Of a stretch of DNA of 64,000 nt, positions 54,050-63,240 are shown in pieces. Positions within the stretch are counted from its first letter, which is position 1. Each line of letters opens with the position of its first letter. The translations under genes were made by a program, and so were the position numbers. The notes under the pieces were generated by a model that had not been told where the DNA came from, did not search any database, and was given only the letters and a program-made list of their open reading frames with translations. This DNA comes from Kappaphycus alvarezii. Taxonomy: Eukaryota > Rhodophyta > Florideophyceae > Gigartinales > Solieriaceae. Location of the stretch: positions 229,732 to 293,731 of the forward strand of contig NADL03000107.1 in assembly GCA_002205965.3 (NCBI GenBank). Direction: 5' to 3'.

Positions 54050-54461
54050 CTCAAAAAAATTATCAGGTCTAATAAGTCCGCTAAGGGTAAGAAACTGTTT
54101 CTTCAATCGGCCTCGACAGCACCAAGACGTCTTAAACTAGTACCAGTCAAAGTATTGGGAATGCAAACCCAAGCTCTTTTCGATTCGGGCGCTGTTCCAA
54201 ACCTTATTTCAGAAACTTTGGTGACAGATCTAGGTCTTTGAAATTATTCCAACTACTCGAAGAATAACTGTGGCGGATGGAACCGTCTCAAAATGCATGG
54301 GCACTGTTGACAAGGTTTCCGTGTTCTTTGGGGACTCTAAAGTTGATGTAGACTTTCTTGTCATGCCGGATCTCCCTTTCGATGCAATCATTGGCTGCCC
54401 TACCATGGAAAGACTAGGGACCTGCATTGACTTGGGCAACCAAATCGTTTCAGTTAATTGA
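54050..54461 (+). pseudogene. Gypsy-2 aspartic protease, frameshifted
   Basis: LKLVPVKVLGMQTQALFDSG then AVPNLISETLVTDLG (about 54130-54240) contains the D-S-G active-site triplet. A stop/shift at about 54240 leads to MADGTVSKCMGTVDKVSVFF, VDVDFLVMPDLPFDAIIGCP and TMERLGTCIDLGNQIVSVN (54270-54461), the flap and second half of a retropepsin-like domain. It would cut Gag-Pol into mature proteins. One frameshift separates the two halves. Confidence 0.82.
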
Positions 54462-54499
54462 CGGCAGAACCGTGAAGATGCCCCTGGATTTCGACAAAA

Positions 54500-55060
54500 G
54501 CACACATCCGGAAGATTTAAAGAAACGGACAGTGAAGATTTCACTTCTAGCTATGACAGCGAAGATTCGAACCAACTAACACTTTCGGAAGTGGAAAAGG
54601 GTACGCTCGGGGGAATGAACATGGCATGGGACGATTATGATTCTGGGTTTGAAACAGATGAAGACTGGAATTCTAGGGTAGTTTGACACCTGAATGTGTT
54701 TCTTTTTGCGATATCGAATCAAAGGAGAATTCGGAGCATGAAAGAAGATTACAATTGCAAAGAAAAAAGAATATCGAATTCCATATATCTGAAGATGTGA
54801 GCACGCCGGAAGAGGTCCTTCAAAATATTGAGGTGAGGATCAAGAAGAAAAAGGGCGCCAAATGGCAGAAATCCAAGAAAAGTGCAGCACCTTCCCGCCC
54901 CCGCCTCACTGAAAATATCCGACATGTTAACATCTTCCGAAGTAATTGCATGGAGTGTTCAGATTTAAGACAAGCAAGTGTACCGGTCACTCACTCATTT
55001 GAACTTACCGACTCAACCAATTTACCACAGCCTAGACGTCAACCGCCAAAATATGACCAA
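54500..55060 (+). other. Gypsy-2 linker between protease and RT
   Basis: Charged, Glu/Asp/Ser-rich reading in two frames (frame 54683-55195 starts MTPECVSFCDIESKENSEHE). Its end, TDSTNLPQPRRQPPKYDQFI, leads into RT. Confidence 0.5.
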
Positions 55061-56320
55061 TTTATCTCAGAAATGTTACAAGTATGCTGGAAAATGATAT
55101 TATTCGGCCAGTTTCATCCCCATGGTCATTTCCAGTTGTGGTCGCACCAAAGAAGGATGGAAAGCTGCGTTTTTGCGTCGATTACCGACAACTGAACCAG
55201 AGAATGATACCCGATCGATTTCCGATTCCGAACATGGAGGAATCCTCGAGGACTTGAAGGACGGGAGATTTCACCTCAATTGATCTTTACACTGGTTATT
55301 GGCAGATTCCATTGGATGAAAAATGTAAGGAAAAAACAACTTTACCAGCAAAGCCGGTACATTCAGGTTCGAAGTGATGCCTTTTGGTCTCATGAATGCC
55401 CAGCTACATTCCAAAGAATGATGAACGAGGTTTTGAAAGGACTTCCATTGCAAGAGTTATATCGATGATGTCGTCATATTCTCAAAACTTGGATCAGCAC
55501 ATCTCGCATGTCAAGACAGTTGTGGAGAGGATATGAGTACAGCCTGAAAATTAAGTTAAGCAAATGCTTCTTTGCGAAAACGTCTATCCAATTACTCGGT
55601 CATATCGTCGATCAAGAGGGAATTAAGTGGATCCAGAGAAAACGAAAAAAATCAAGTTGGCACCAAGGCCCGCTTCAAAGACGGAGGTTCGAAGCTTCTT
55701 AGGACTGGCCTCATATTACAGAGATTTATCAAAGATTTCGCCAAGACTGCAGCACCGTTACATGCCAGCACTACAAAGAACGGAAAATTTTACTGGAACA
55801 AGGAAATGCAAACGCATTTGAAGAGCTTAAAGATAAGCTATGTGTCCCCCCAGTGCTCATGTACCCAGATTTCAAGAGACCATTGTTGTGGAGACAGATG
55901 CCTCAGAACGGTCTTTGGGTGCCGTTTTGTCCCAAAAAGATGAAAACGGAAGACTACACCCTGTTCAATTCGCAAGTCGCACTCTGAATGATGCGGAAAG
56001 AGATACTCAGTCTGCGAAAAGAAGCGCTAGCTGTCGTCTTCGCACTGAAAAAGTTTCGCGTATACCTTTTATCACTCGAGAAATTTGTCTTGATAACTGA
56101 TCACCAGGCACTTAAGACAGCATTCCAAAAGAAAGATGTACATCACCGCTTGGCCCGATGGCTCGACATTTTCGCAGAATATCGGTTTGAAATTGTGTAT
56201 AGGCCCGGACGCAATAATCAGCCTGCCGATTACCTATCCCGCTTGAGGGATCCACTGATTCCAAATGAAAAAGCTTCCGAGACATCGTCGGAGTTGCCGA
56301 GTGCAAGTGCCGAACAATAA
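55060..56320 (+). pseudogene. Gypsy-2 reverse transcriptase and RNase H, broken
   Basis: Across frames the RT reads SPWSFPVVVAPKKDGKLRFC, VDYRQLNQRMIPDRFPIPNM (about 55120-55240), FTSIDLYTGYWQIPLDEK (motif A, about 55270-55325), FRFEVMPFGLMNAPATFQRM (about 55365-55420) and YIDDVVIFSK (motif C, about 55458-55490). Then comes LLGHIVDQEGIK, KTEVRSFLGLASYYRDLSK. RNase H: FQETIVVETDASERSLGAVL, LHPVQFASRTLNDAERD (55840-56010), RKEALAVVFALKKFRVYLL, FVLITDHQALKTAFQKKDVH, RPGRNNQPADYLSRLRDPL (to 56320). All key motifs are present, spread over three frames. Confidence 0.85.
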
Positions 56321-56389
56321 CGAGTACGAAGCTAATATTCACGGACTAATTAAATTCCTGATGGACTAGAAATGAGAAAGGTTGATATT

Positions 56390-57562
56390 GAACACAGAAA
56401 TTGGGTACGCAGGAATCAAAAGGCTTTTACATATGGAATGGGAAACTCTTCCGACACACGAAAGCCGGTCCTCGACTAGTGGCCCCTTTGAAAGAAAGAA
56501 TGAAGATCTTGAGGACTTTTCATGATGAGTTAGGGCATTGGGATCTCGAAACAACCAAAAATTCGTTACTGAGAGATTCTGGTGGCCCAGTATCCATAAG
56601 GACGTCTATAACTTCGTGAAAAGCTGCGACAACTGTCAAAAATTCACGCCAATACGAAAGTATAAGACAACTCTAGCTTTCCAGTTTCCGGTCTCTTTGA
56701 AACCTTCTCAATTGACTTTGCCGGCCCATTCAAGGAAACCTCTTCCGGAAACAAATATCTCCTTATAGGGGTGGAACATCTTACTGGATGGCCAATAGCA
56801 GTTGCAGTTGAGGAGGCCAATGCTGAGTGGTCCTGAGATTCATCGAAAAAGAAATAATTGAACCGTTTGGTCTTCCAAAAAGGATCATCTCGGATAACGC
56901 CTTTGTTTTACTGCAACTTCACTGCTTCGTTTCTTGGAAGAAAAGGATTCAGCTAAAGACAGTTCTCGCATACGCTCCTATGTCAAACGGGAAAGCGGAG
57001 AGGATGGTTGGAACCATCAAACGAGCAATATCGAAAACTATGTCGAGAATGAAATCCAGTGGGAAGATGCCTTACCAAAAGTGTTATACGGCTATCGCGA
57101 AGAAGAGGAAGAAGTGGACGGTCACCGTTTGAGCTAATGTACGGAAGGCTCCTAGAATGTTACAGAGAGATATGGAAACAAATATTATCGATGAAGAGAG
57201 TAGAGAGGTCGAACTTGGCCACCGAAAGCTGGAGATCACACCGCGCGCTAACACAGACAAGAAATAAGGATGAAGAGCCTCCAGTCCAAACTTTCTCAGT
57301 CGGCTCTAAAGTACTTGTAGCACACGGAAAAGCAATGCAACAGGCTGTGAAGTGGCCGGCCTTCCAAACAAAGTACTCGAACCCTTGCATCGTCACGGAG
57401 GAAAGACACCCGCATTATAAGCTCTGTTCAAGCTCAGGGAAGAGATCAAGGAGGGCCATCCATGCACGTCGTCTGGTCCCTTACCATCAGAGGCCTGAAG
57501 AATTCCTTCTCACACAGGACTATGCGCAACCACGGGCATACTCATCTTTAACTATAGAATGA
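56390..57562 (+). pseudogene. Gypsy-2 integrase, broken
   Basis: HHCC domain: ILRTFHDELGHWDLETTKN (about 56510-56570) then FWWPSIHKDVYNFVKSCDNC QK (56582-56645). Core: FETFSIDFAGPFKETSSGNK (about 56697-56760, first Asp), PFGLPKRIISDNAF (about 56860-56905, second Asp), YAPMSNGKAERMVGTIKRAI (about 56970-57030, Glu). The C-terminal part (57059-57562) reads ELMYGRLLE and FSVGSKVLVAHGKAMQQAVK, AFQTKYSNPCIV, ending RPEEFLLTQDYAQP. The whole domain set is recognisable, with two to four frameshifts. No chromodomain is seen. Confidence 0.85.
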
Positions 57563-58605
57563 TTCCTATGGGAGGAAAAAGGGCCTGGGAATGGATCATC
57601 TCGATTACGCGTGACTACTACGAACTCCACGTAATCATCCATTTCTACATTAATATATGCCTATGTTTTCGTACGTTGAACGGACCATTGCTACCTCAAG
57701 AAGATTTCCGACTATTGATCAGAGTTCTATTCTCATTCCAAAACGGAAGGTTCACGGAAGCAGGTCCAGAGTTTGTGGAAGTCATATATCATTACTCTAT
57801 AGGAAGTATGGAATGGTAGCTGCGGAGACTTGTCGCAAACGTATCTGAATATTATCCGTCCAATTTACGTATTTCTCAAGAACAACCAAGATGTGCGACT
57901 GAGAGGTTACGCCTTACCCCCGGATATGGAATACAGACTGGTCCCGTATCCTCTATGGGAACCTTACGTTTCTCCGCCACAAATTGGGAACGTTGGAGGC
58001 GGCGAGGATCCTCCTGAAGCAGTGATGATGACCGAGGAGGACCTTCGGAGACAACAACCCGCCCAGAAGAGGTTCTGGTCGTCCCCCAGAGGACCTCGTG
58101 CAGGTCCCAGTACGTCAGGAGCTGGTCGCGGCCATTCATCGGACGTCCACCACAACTTCATCTCTAGCCTCCTTCACAACCATGCACAGCATACAGTCGG
58201 AAGAAGAAGATTATCTTTTTGGCTGCGCAATATCTCGAGGATGCGAACGATGCGCAGGTCATTTCTTATTTCATGATAAGCATCTGTTTATGTTTTAGGG
58301 CGCTACATGGACCGCACTTATCTTACGAAGATTCGTTCTTGATGATGCGTCTTCTTTTCTTATCGGCATCCATTCCTCCGGCATCTTCCAGAAGAGTTTG
58401 CATATCATATATATTTTTTCACTCTTGGAAGATTCGGAAGAGTCACGGAGAAGAATGTATTCAACCCCACCTCGATGTTATCAAACCAATATATGAGGCT
58501 ATGCTACAAAGTGAGGTACCGGTAATGCAAACTTACTTTTTGGAGCATCATATTGGTAATCAGTTGCATCCGTACCCGTTTGAAGACCTTACATTTTATC
58601 AATAA
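57559..58605 (+). pseudogene. Gypsy-2 extra ORF with a tandemly duplicated domain
   Basis: Begins ATG 57559, overlapping the integrase stop. Unit 1 (about 57640-57960) reads INICLCFRTLNGPLLPQEDF, LLIRVLFSFQN, FVEVIYHYS, then after one shift TYLNIIRPIYVFLKNN, MEYRLVPYPLWEP. Unit 2 (about 58262-58605) reads ISICLCFRALHGPHLSYEDS, LMMRLLFLSAS, CISYIFFHS, HLDVIKPIYEAML, HIGNQLHPYPFED. The two units align along their length. A Gly/Pro/Arg-rich linker (GPRAGPSTSGAGRG) joins them. Unit 2 is in one clean frame (58219-58605, 128 aa). No signal peptide or clear membrane anchor is seen. Family not recognised. Position after integrase is where env-like or accessory genes sit in some gypsy elements. Confidence 0.6.
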
Positions 58606-59118
58606 GACAGCGAACACTAACGGAAACAGAAGAAGAACATGAAGACGAGCCGGGACGTTCGTCTCGAGCGGGAGAGCGTGTCGGAACGAAAAAGGTCCTC
58701 TTCGCATCTTGAAATCCGTCCTTGACCAATCGTCCTACCTTTGTCTTCCCAAAACAAATTCTGAATATCTTTTTCCTTTATGAATCCAAATTCACTGTAC
58801 AACTCCATTTTCTATTTACGTTTGAATATTTGGTCCTCCCCATTCAAAGAGACGCCTTTCAATTCGTGGTCAATTCGCCTCCCAAATTCAGTTCCGATAT
58901 TTTATCACGCAGATTTTTATGATGCCCCTGAGTTCATGCAAATCCAAGGCCGCAGTATCACCTTTTTTTGACCAAGACCATGATGATTACCAAAGACATG
59001 CCCCTATTTAAAGTGCTATAGCATTGTCGCTGAAGCATCACTCCTACCACCAACAATTTGATAAGCTGATTACCCTTTCAGTCAACATCCGCAACCCCGC
59101 TCACCCCTTTCCAGAAAT
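58606..59118. other. Gypsy-2 spacer between extra ORFs
   Basis: No supported coding region. It contains gcccctatttaaagtgc near 59005, also found upstream of the minus-strand copy of the acidic ORF, a possible separate TATA-like promoter. Confidence 0.4.
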
Positions 59119-59683
59119 ATGACGTCAAATCGCCCCTCTGTCCCTATCTCCAAAAACCGCCTTTCCCATCCCATCAATGGCCTCCGTCTCGCCGCCTACG
59201 GGCCAACCAATGCCGACGACTACATCCGGCGGCAAACTAAGAATAAAATCATCGAGTTCGTTCGCCGCCTCTTCATAGAAGAAGAGGCGAGGGAGGTAAG
59301 TGAGGATGAGACTGAGAAGTCGAGGAGGAGAGCGGGGAGTCCTTCGAGGAATGGTTAGCCCCTGAGCTAGTGTACGAGACTCAGGCGAAGGATGGGGAGG
59401 AAGAGGAAGAGGAGGAAGAGGAGGATGATGAGGACGAGGACGAGGACGAGGTGGATGAGGGAACAGAGGGCATGGAAAGTGTTGGACTGGTGGGGCCTGG
59501 ACTGGAGAGTATGGAACATGTAGTGCCGACGCTGGAACCGGATGGAGATATCTTTAGTAGTTTAGATATCTCCCAGAGGGAATAGAGAGCTATGAGCCGT
59601 TCGCAGATATTTGTGTGGACTGCTTGGTCAGCATGCATATTTTAGAGGAGGTCTTTGGATCTGATTTAGAGAATGGTAAATAA
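59119..59683 (+). pseudogene. Gypsy-2 acidic accessory ORF, copy 1
   Basis: Starts MTSNRPSVPISKNRLSHPIN (59119), then GLRLAAYGPTNADDYIRRQT, KNKIIEFVRRLFIEEEAREV. One frameshift near 59330-59360 leads to FEEWLAPELVYETQAKDG, a Glu/Asp run (59395-59460), VPTLEPDGDIFSSLDISQ and, after a stop, SYEPFADICVDCL and EEVFGSDLENGK, ending 12 bp before the LTR. It is collinear with the copy at 32349-32874. Conservation of both ends in two separate copies indicates a real element gene of about 190 aa. Possible roles such as RNA or chromatin contact are speculation. Confidence 0.65.
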
Positions 59684-59694
59684 GAGGACCTCAT

Positions 59695-60122
59695 TGATTG
59701 TTGGTTTCTTAAGTATCTTTTGTTTAGAGTATATCATCCACACAAATTGTTTGTATGCATTTCCTAATACCTCCTGTAGTTTTGTTCGTACTTTGGGGTA
59801 GCCAAAAGTCTATATAAGCTGAGTAAACTGCTTCCTCATGGAGAGGTCAAGCAAGTTGGCAGACAACTTCAAGCCAAGTCCTGAGTAGTAGGAGTTGAGA
59901 GTCAACTTCAGACCCAAGAAACATTTTTCCTACGCTGCTCACAGAGCATCAGTAGTAGACCTGCCCCTTTCATACTTGCTTGTAGCCCTCTCAACTCTCT
60001 TCCATATACACTCCTTCTTGCTCGTTGAACTATACCACGGTAGCACTTTTTTCGCTTGCAAAACCTCCTTCTTGGGTAGTTGGTTCTGAGTATCTCTTCT
60101 CCCGACGATTTACCCCTATTAG
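59695..60122 (+). repeat. Gypsy-2 3' LTR
   Basis: Begins tgattgttgg and ends acccctatta, one base off the CA end of the other copies. It has TATA-like tatataag at 59811-59818. Confidence 0.85.
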
Positions 60123-60359
60123 CGTCCTCGACCGTGAGGTCTTTCGAGAACTCCAGCTCCCAATGAACTTCTAAACCCAAGAAACCGTCGCTGGGGACTG
60201 GCATCACGTCGGCGCGCGACATTTCTGCCGCCGCTTTCCTCGCTTCTTGTGCCGCTGCTGATACCCTCGGTCGCTCCATCTTACCAGGTTCGGTACGACC
60301 GTTGAGCACATACGAAGATCCAGCGCCCTATGGCTGGCCCCATCTCGACAATGCTAGAC
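60123..60359. other. Spacer between Gypsy-2 and Copia-3
   Basis: A minus-strand frame here reads KMERPRVSAAAQEARKAAAE and VMPVPSDGFLGLEVHWELEF. No family recognised. It may be a fragment of another gag. Confidence 0.3.
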
Positions 60360-60499
60360 ATGGTACTAGCAGTGTCATGATCGTAAGTAATGAAGGACAT
60401 GGAATTTGTGAGCTGACAGGGGCTGTTGTTAGAAAGGCTAAAGTTGCAATGCTTAATGAAGGGTCAAATGACCACATGTTGATGCACAGAGAATTTGTC

Positions 60500-61570
60500 A
60501 CACAAATACAAATACTATTGAACAAATGGTACGTCATAATGTGGTAGAGGGCCTTAATAAGGTTAAGAATGGTAATCCAAGTGTGTTTTTTGAATGCTGT
60601 GATGGGAAACAGTCTGCCTTAACACACCCTTGTCGTGAAAAAAGACCAAGAGAAGTCTTGTAGCTAATTCATTCTGATATCATAGGCCCCACCCGAGTAG
60701 AATCGCTTGGTGGATCGAAATATATTCTAGGTTTCCTTGATGATGCTAGTGCTGCATCTTGGGTAAGATTCCTACAAGACCGTTCAGAGGCACCCGAAGC
60801 TTTGGGGTCTCTATTTAATGTTGCAGAGAACATAACTAAGAAAAAGGTCAAGTACGCCCGGACTGATGGTGCAAAGGCGTACAAGTCCAGGGAGCTAGAA
60901 AAAAGTTTTAACGGAAAGGGCATTGTGCATGAACCGACTCCTCCATACTCACCCGAATCAAACGGGAGAGCAGAGAAACTTAATAGAAACACTGATTAAG
61001 GGATCCAGGACTATTTTTTCAGAACTGAAAACCATTAATAACCTAGAAGATTGTGAATGTTTATGGGCTGAAGCCGTATCTACAATGAACTCCGTCAGGA
61101 ACCGAACTCTTACGAAGTCGACCCATAAATCATTTGGATACATTACACCTCATGAGATTTTATATGGAACTAAACCAGATGTCTCCTACCTACGCATTTT
61201 TGGATCAAAAGTGAAAGTTAAGGAACCTAAGCCGTATATACAAGGTAAGTTTGATGTTCGTACATGGGACGGGATCCATGTCGGTTATGCTGCTGAGTCT
61301 GCATACAGAACTTATATACCGAATGATAGGAAGGTAATTGTATCAAGGGATGTAATCCTCATTGAAATATGGTCTAACCGCCTGTTAATGGTGTCAATTT
61401 TGGTTTTGAATGATGGTTCAGAAACCTCAGACGGTGAAGATTCTAGTCAAAGGCAACTTGAAGACAAGGACTGTAATGATTCAGATTCAAATTTGGATGT
61501 AGAAGAGCTCATACAAGAGAATGAGGATATGCTAAGACATATTCCAGACGGTTTGAGAACGGAAAGCTAG
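60500..61570 (+). pseudogene. Copia-3 integrase, broken
   Basis: Reads MVRHNVVEGLNKVKNGNPS (about 60520), CCDGKQSALTHPC (zinc region), REVL-stop-LIHSDIIGPTRV (first Asp), GGSKYILGFLDDASAASWVR, KKKVKYARTDGAKAYKSREL (second Asp, about 60842-60900), PTPPYSPESNGRAEKLNRN (Glu, about 60933-60990). A frameshift near 60995 continues ECLWAEAVSTMNSVRNRT, LRIFGSKVKVKEPKPYIQGK and GIHVGYAAESAYRTYIPNDR to 61570. Nearly the whole DDE core is readable. One stop (60661-60663) and one frameshift inactivate it. Confidence 0.84.
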
Positions 61571-61689
61571 GCGACCAGAAAGATGGACATACGACAGCAT
61601 GCTCGCTTATTTGGTTGCAGAAGAAATTAATAAGCATTCAGAGCAAAAGAAACTATCTAATTTACATGAAGAAGTGAAGGTTACATATA

Positions 61690-62340
61690 AAAAGGATTAG
61701 ATTGATGCAATTAAAACGGAATAAACTCAGTAATTGAATATGGTGTGTTTAAAGTGGTCGACCAGCCTAACAATAAGAACCACATTAGAGATAAGTGGGT
61801 TTTCGTTTTAAAACCGACGAGAATGGTACTATTGTAAGACATAAGGCACGGCTAGTAGCGAAAGTTTGTTCCAGATTCGTTGTATTGACTATTTTGAAGT
61901 GTTCGCTCCAATAACCAAGTTCACCGCTGTAAGATTTTTATTGGGGATTGCTGCTGTACACGATATGGAGATTGAACAAATAGACATAAAAACTGCCTTC
62001 CTAAACGGTGAAATTGATAAGGAGATATATAGAGCCAACTACCCTACTAGTTGAACTTACAGAAGCAATTAATTACAAGTCTTGGCAGGGCAAGACGTGG
62101 AGTTTAAAGAAAAGCATATATGGCCTACGGCAGGCATCGAAAGCTTTTGGTATTAAGTTCCATAGGGTAATGTTACATCTCGAATTCACGCAGTCTACGG
62201 CTGCACCATGCCTTTATTCAAGAAAATTGGTGGACTCTATGTGTATGTCATTGTGTATGTCGATGACGCACTAATATCATCGAAAAGCATTAATGTATGT
62301 CAAGATGAGAAGGCCATGTTAAAACGGCATTTTTAAGTCA
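61690..62340 (+). pseudogene. Copia-3 reverse transcriptase, broken
   Basis: Starts with VFKVVDQPNNKNHIRDKWVF (about 61750-61810), then DYFEVFAPITKFTAVRFLLG and IEQIDIKTAFLNGEIDKEIY (about 61970-62030, first catalytic Asp). Next come SLKKSIYGLRQASKAFGIKF (about 62100-62160) and VYVIVYVDDALISSKSINV (about 62240-62290, second catalytic Asp pair). It ends with the remnant DLKAAKYFLGASICRNRKKL. All RT landmarks are present, spread over three frames. Confidence 0.84.
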
Positions 62341-62559
62341 GAGACTTGAAGGCAGCAAAGTATTTTCTCGGTGCTTCCATTTGTCGGAATAGAAAGAAAT
62401 TGAATATAAGAATTGGTGAAAACGAAATTAACTTATTGTGTAGAAAAGTTGGGTATGCGTTCTTCTAAAGGACCAATACAACAATGGTTGCGAGGTCAAA
62501 ATCTTGACCATGATGAAAGCAGAACGAGATGAGATTTTCATACCGCGAGCTCGTCGGTT

Positions 62560-63240
62560 GTCTCATGTACTTGTCAGTGAAAACACGGCCAGACACTATG
62601 TATGCAGTTGGAGTACTGGCGAGATACTACAGTTAGGCTGAAGCAATACATTGGATTGCAGCCGAAAGGGTGTTGCGATACTTGAAACATACCTAGACTA
62701 TAGTATAGTTATATGGAATGCAGTAAATCTGTCATAGACTAGTTCACTGATTCTGATTTGGCTGGTAACAAGTCGAGGAAATCAACCAGCGTTTACTTGT
62801 TTCGTGTTTATGTAGGAGCTTTTTCACGGAAGTCGAAACTTCAGACTGTTGTTGTCGCGTCTACTACTGAAGCTGAATATATAGCTCAATCATTTGCAAC
62901 AAGGGAGGCTCTATGGATTAAGAAGCTTTGCATTGATTTCTAAGTTTTCTCAGAAAAAGATTCCTATCTGCGCTGATAACATGATGGCGATTAAGTGCTA
63001 AAGAATCGTCTACTACAGAAAGGAGTAAGCACATAGATGTCGTTTACCGTTTTATACGCGACTATGTGTATAAGGGGGAAACCGTCCTGCAACACATACC
63101 CACAGAATCGATGAATCGCTGACTGCATGACAAAACAATTAGAAATGTTCAAGCTTCAAAGATGTATAAGCAAATGGGAATTTCAGGATACAGTGACAAA
63201 CCTGAGGGGAATATTAGGTTTACATGCAATTGCATGAAAC
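62560..63240 (+). pseudogene. Copia-3 RNase H, broken
   Basis: Reads FTDSDLAGNKSRKSTSVYLF, RVYVGAFSRKSKLQTVVVAS and TTEAEYIAQSFATREALWIK (62745-62943), then shifted ADNMMAIKC, HIDVVYRFIRDYVYKGETVL and HIPTESMNR-stop-LHDKTI (63030-63140). These are the copia RNase H signatures DsDlAg, W/FS.KSKlQ..Va.ST.EAEY and sKHIDv.yhfIRd. Confidence 0.82.

Larger units (their letters stand above)
52235..60122 (+). mobile_element. Gypsy-2: LTR retrotransposon with two extra 3' ORFs
   Basis: About 7.9 kb. LTRs share gccaaaagtctatataag, gtaaactgcttcctc and ccacggtagcactttt. The left border is approximate (52225-52240); the right LTR is 59695-60122. Interior order: gag, two CCHC knuckles, protease (DSGA), RT, RNase H, integrase, which is the Ty3/gypsy order. 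After integrase come an ORF with a duplicated domain (57.56-58.6 kb) and an acidic ORF (59.12-59.68 kb). Most coding parts are broken by single-base shifts. The two LTRs differ at many sites, so the insertion is not recent. Confidence 0.85.
60360..63240 (+). mobile_element. Copia-3: 5'-truncated copia retrotransposon
   Basis: Integrase, RT and RNase H in copia order, with no gag, no protease active site and no 5' LTR. AT-rich compared with the other elements. It is interrupted by in-frame stops as well as frameshifts, so it looks older than Copia-2. A 3' LTR may begin near 63478 (tgttggcagg) and run past the window end, but no partner is available to prove it. Confidence 0.75.

Noticed and set aside
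57559-58605. Calling the Gypsy-2 extra ORF an envelope gene
   Set aside because: No signal peptide, no furin-like site, no clear transmembrane anchor, and the duplicated domain does not resemble an envelope protein.
59381-59638. Minus-strand frame with a long Ser run
   Set aside because: Antisense of the Glu/Asp run of the acidic ORF. The plus strand is supported by a second copy at 32.3-32.9 kb.
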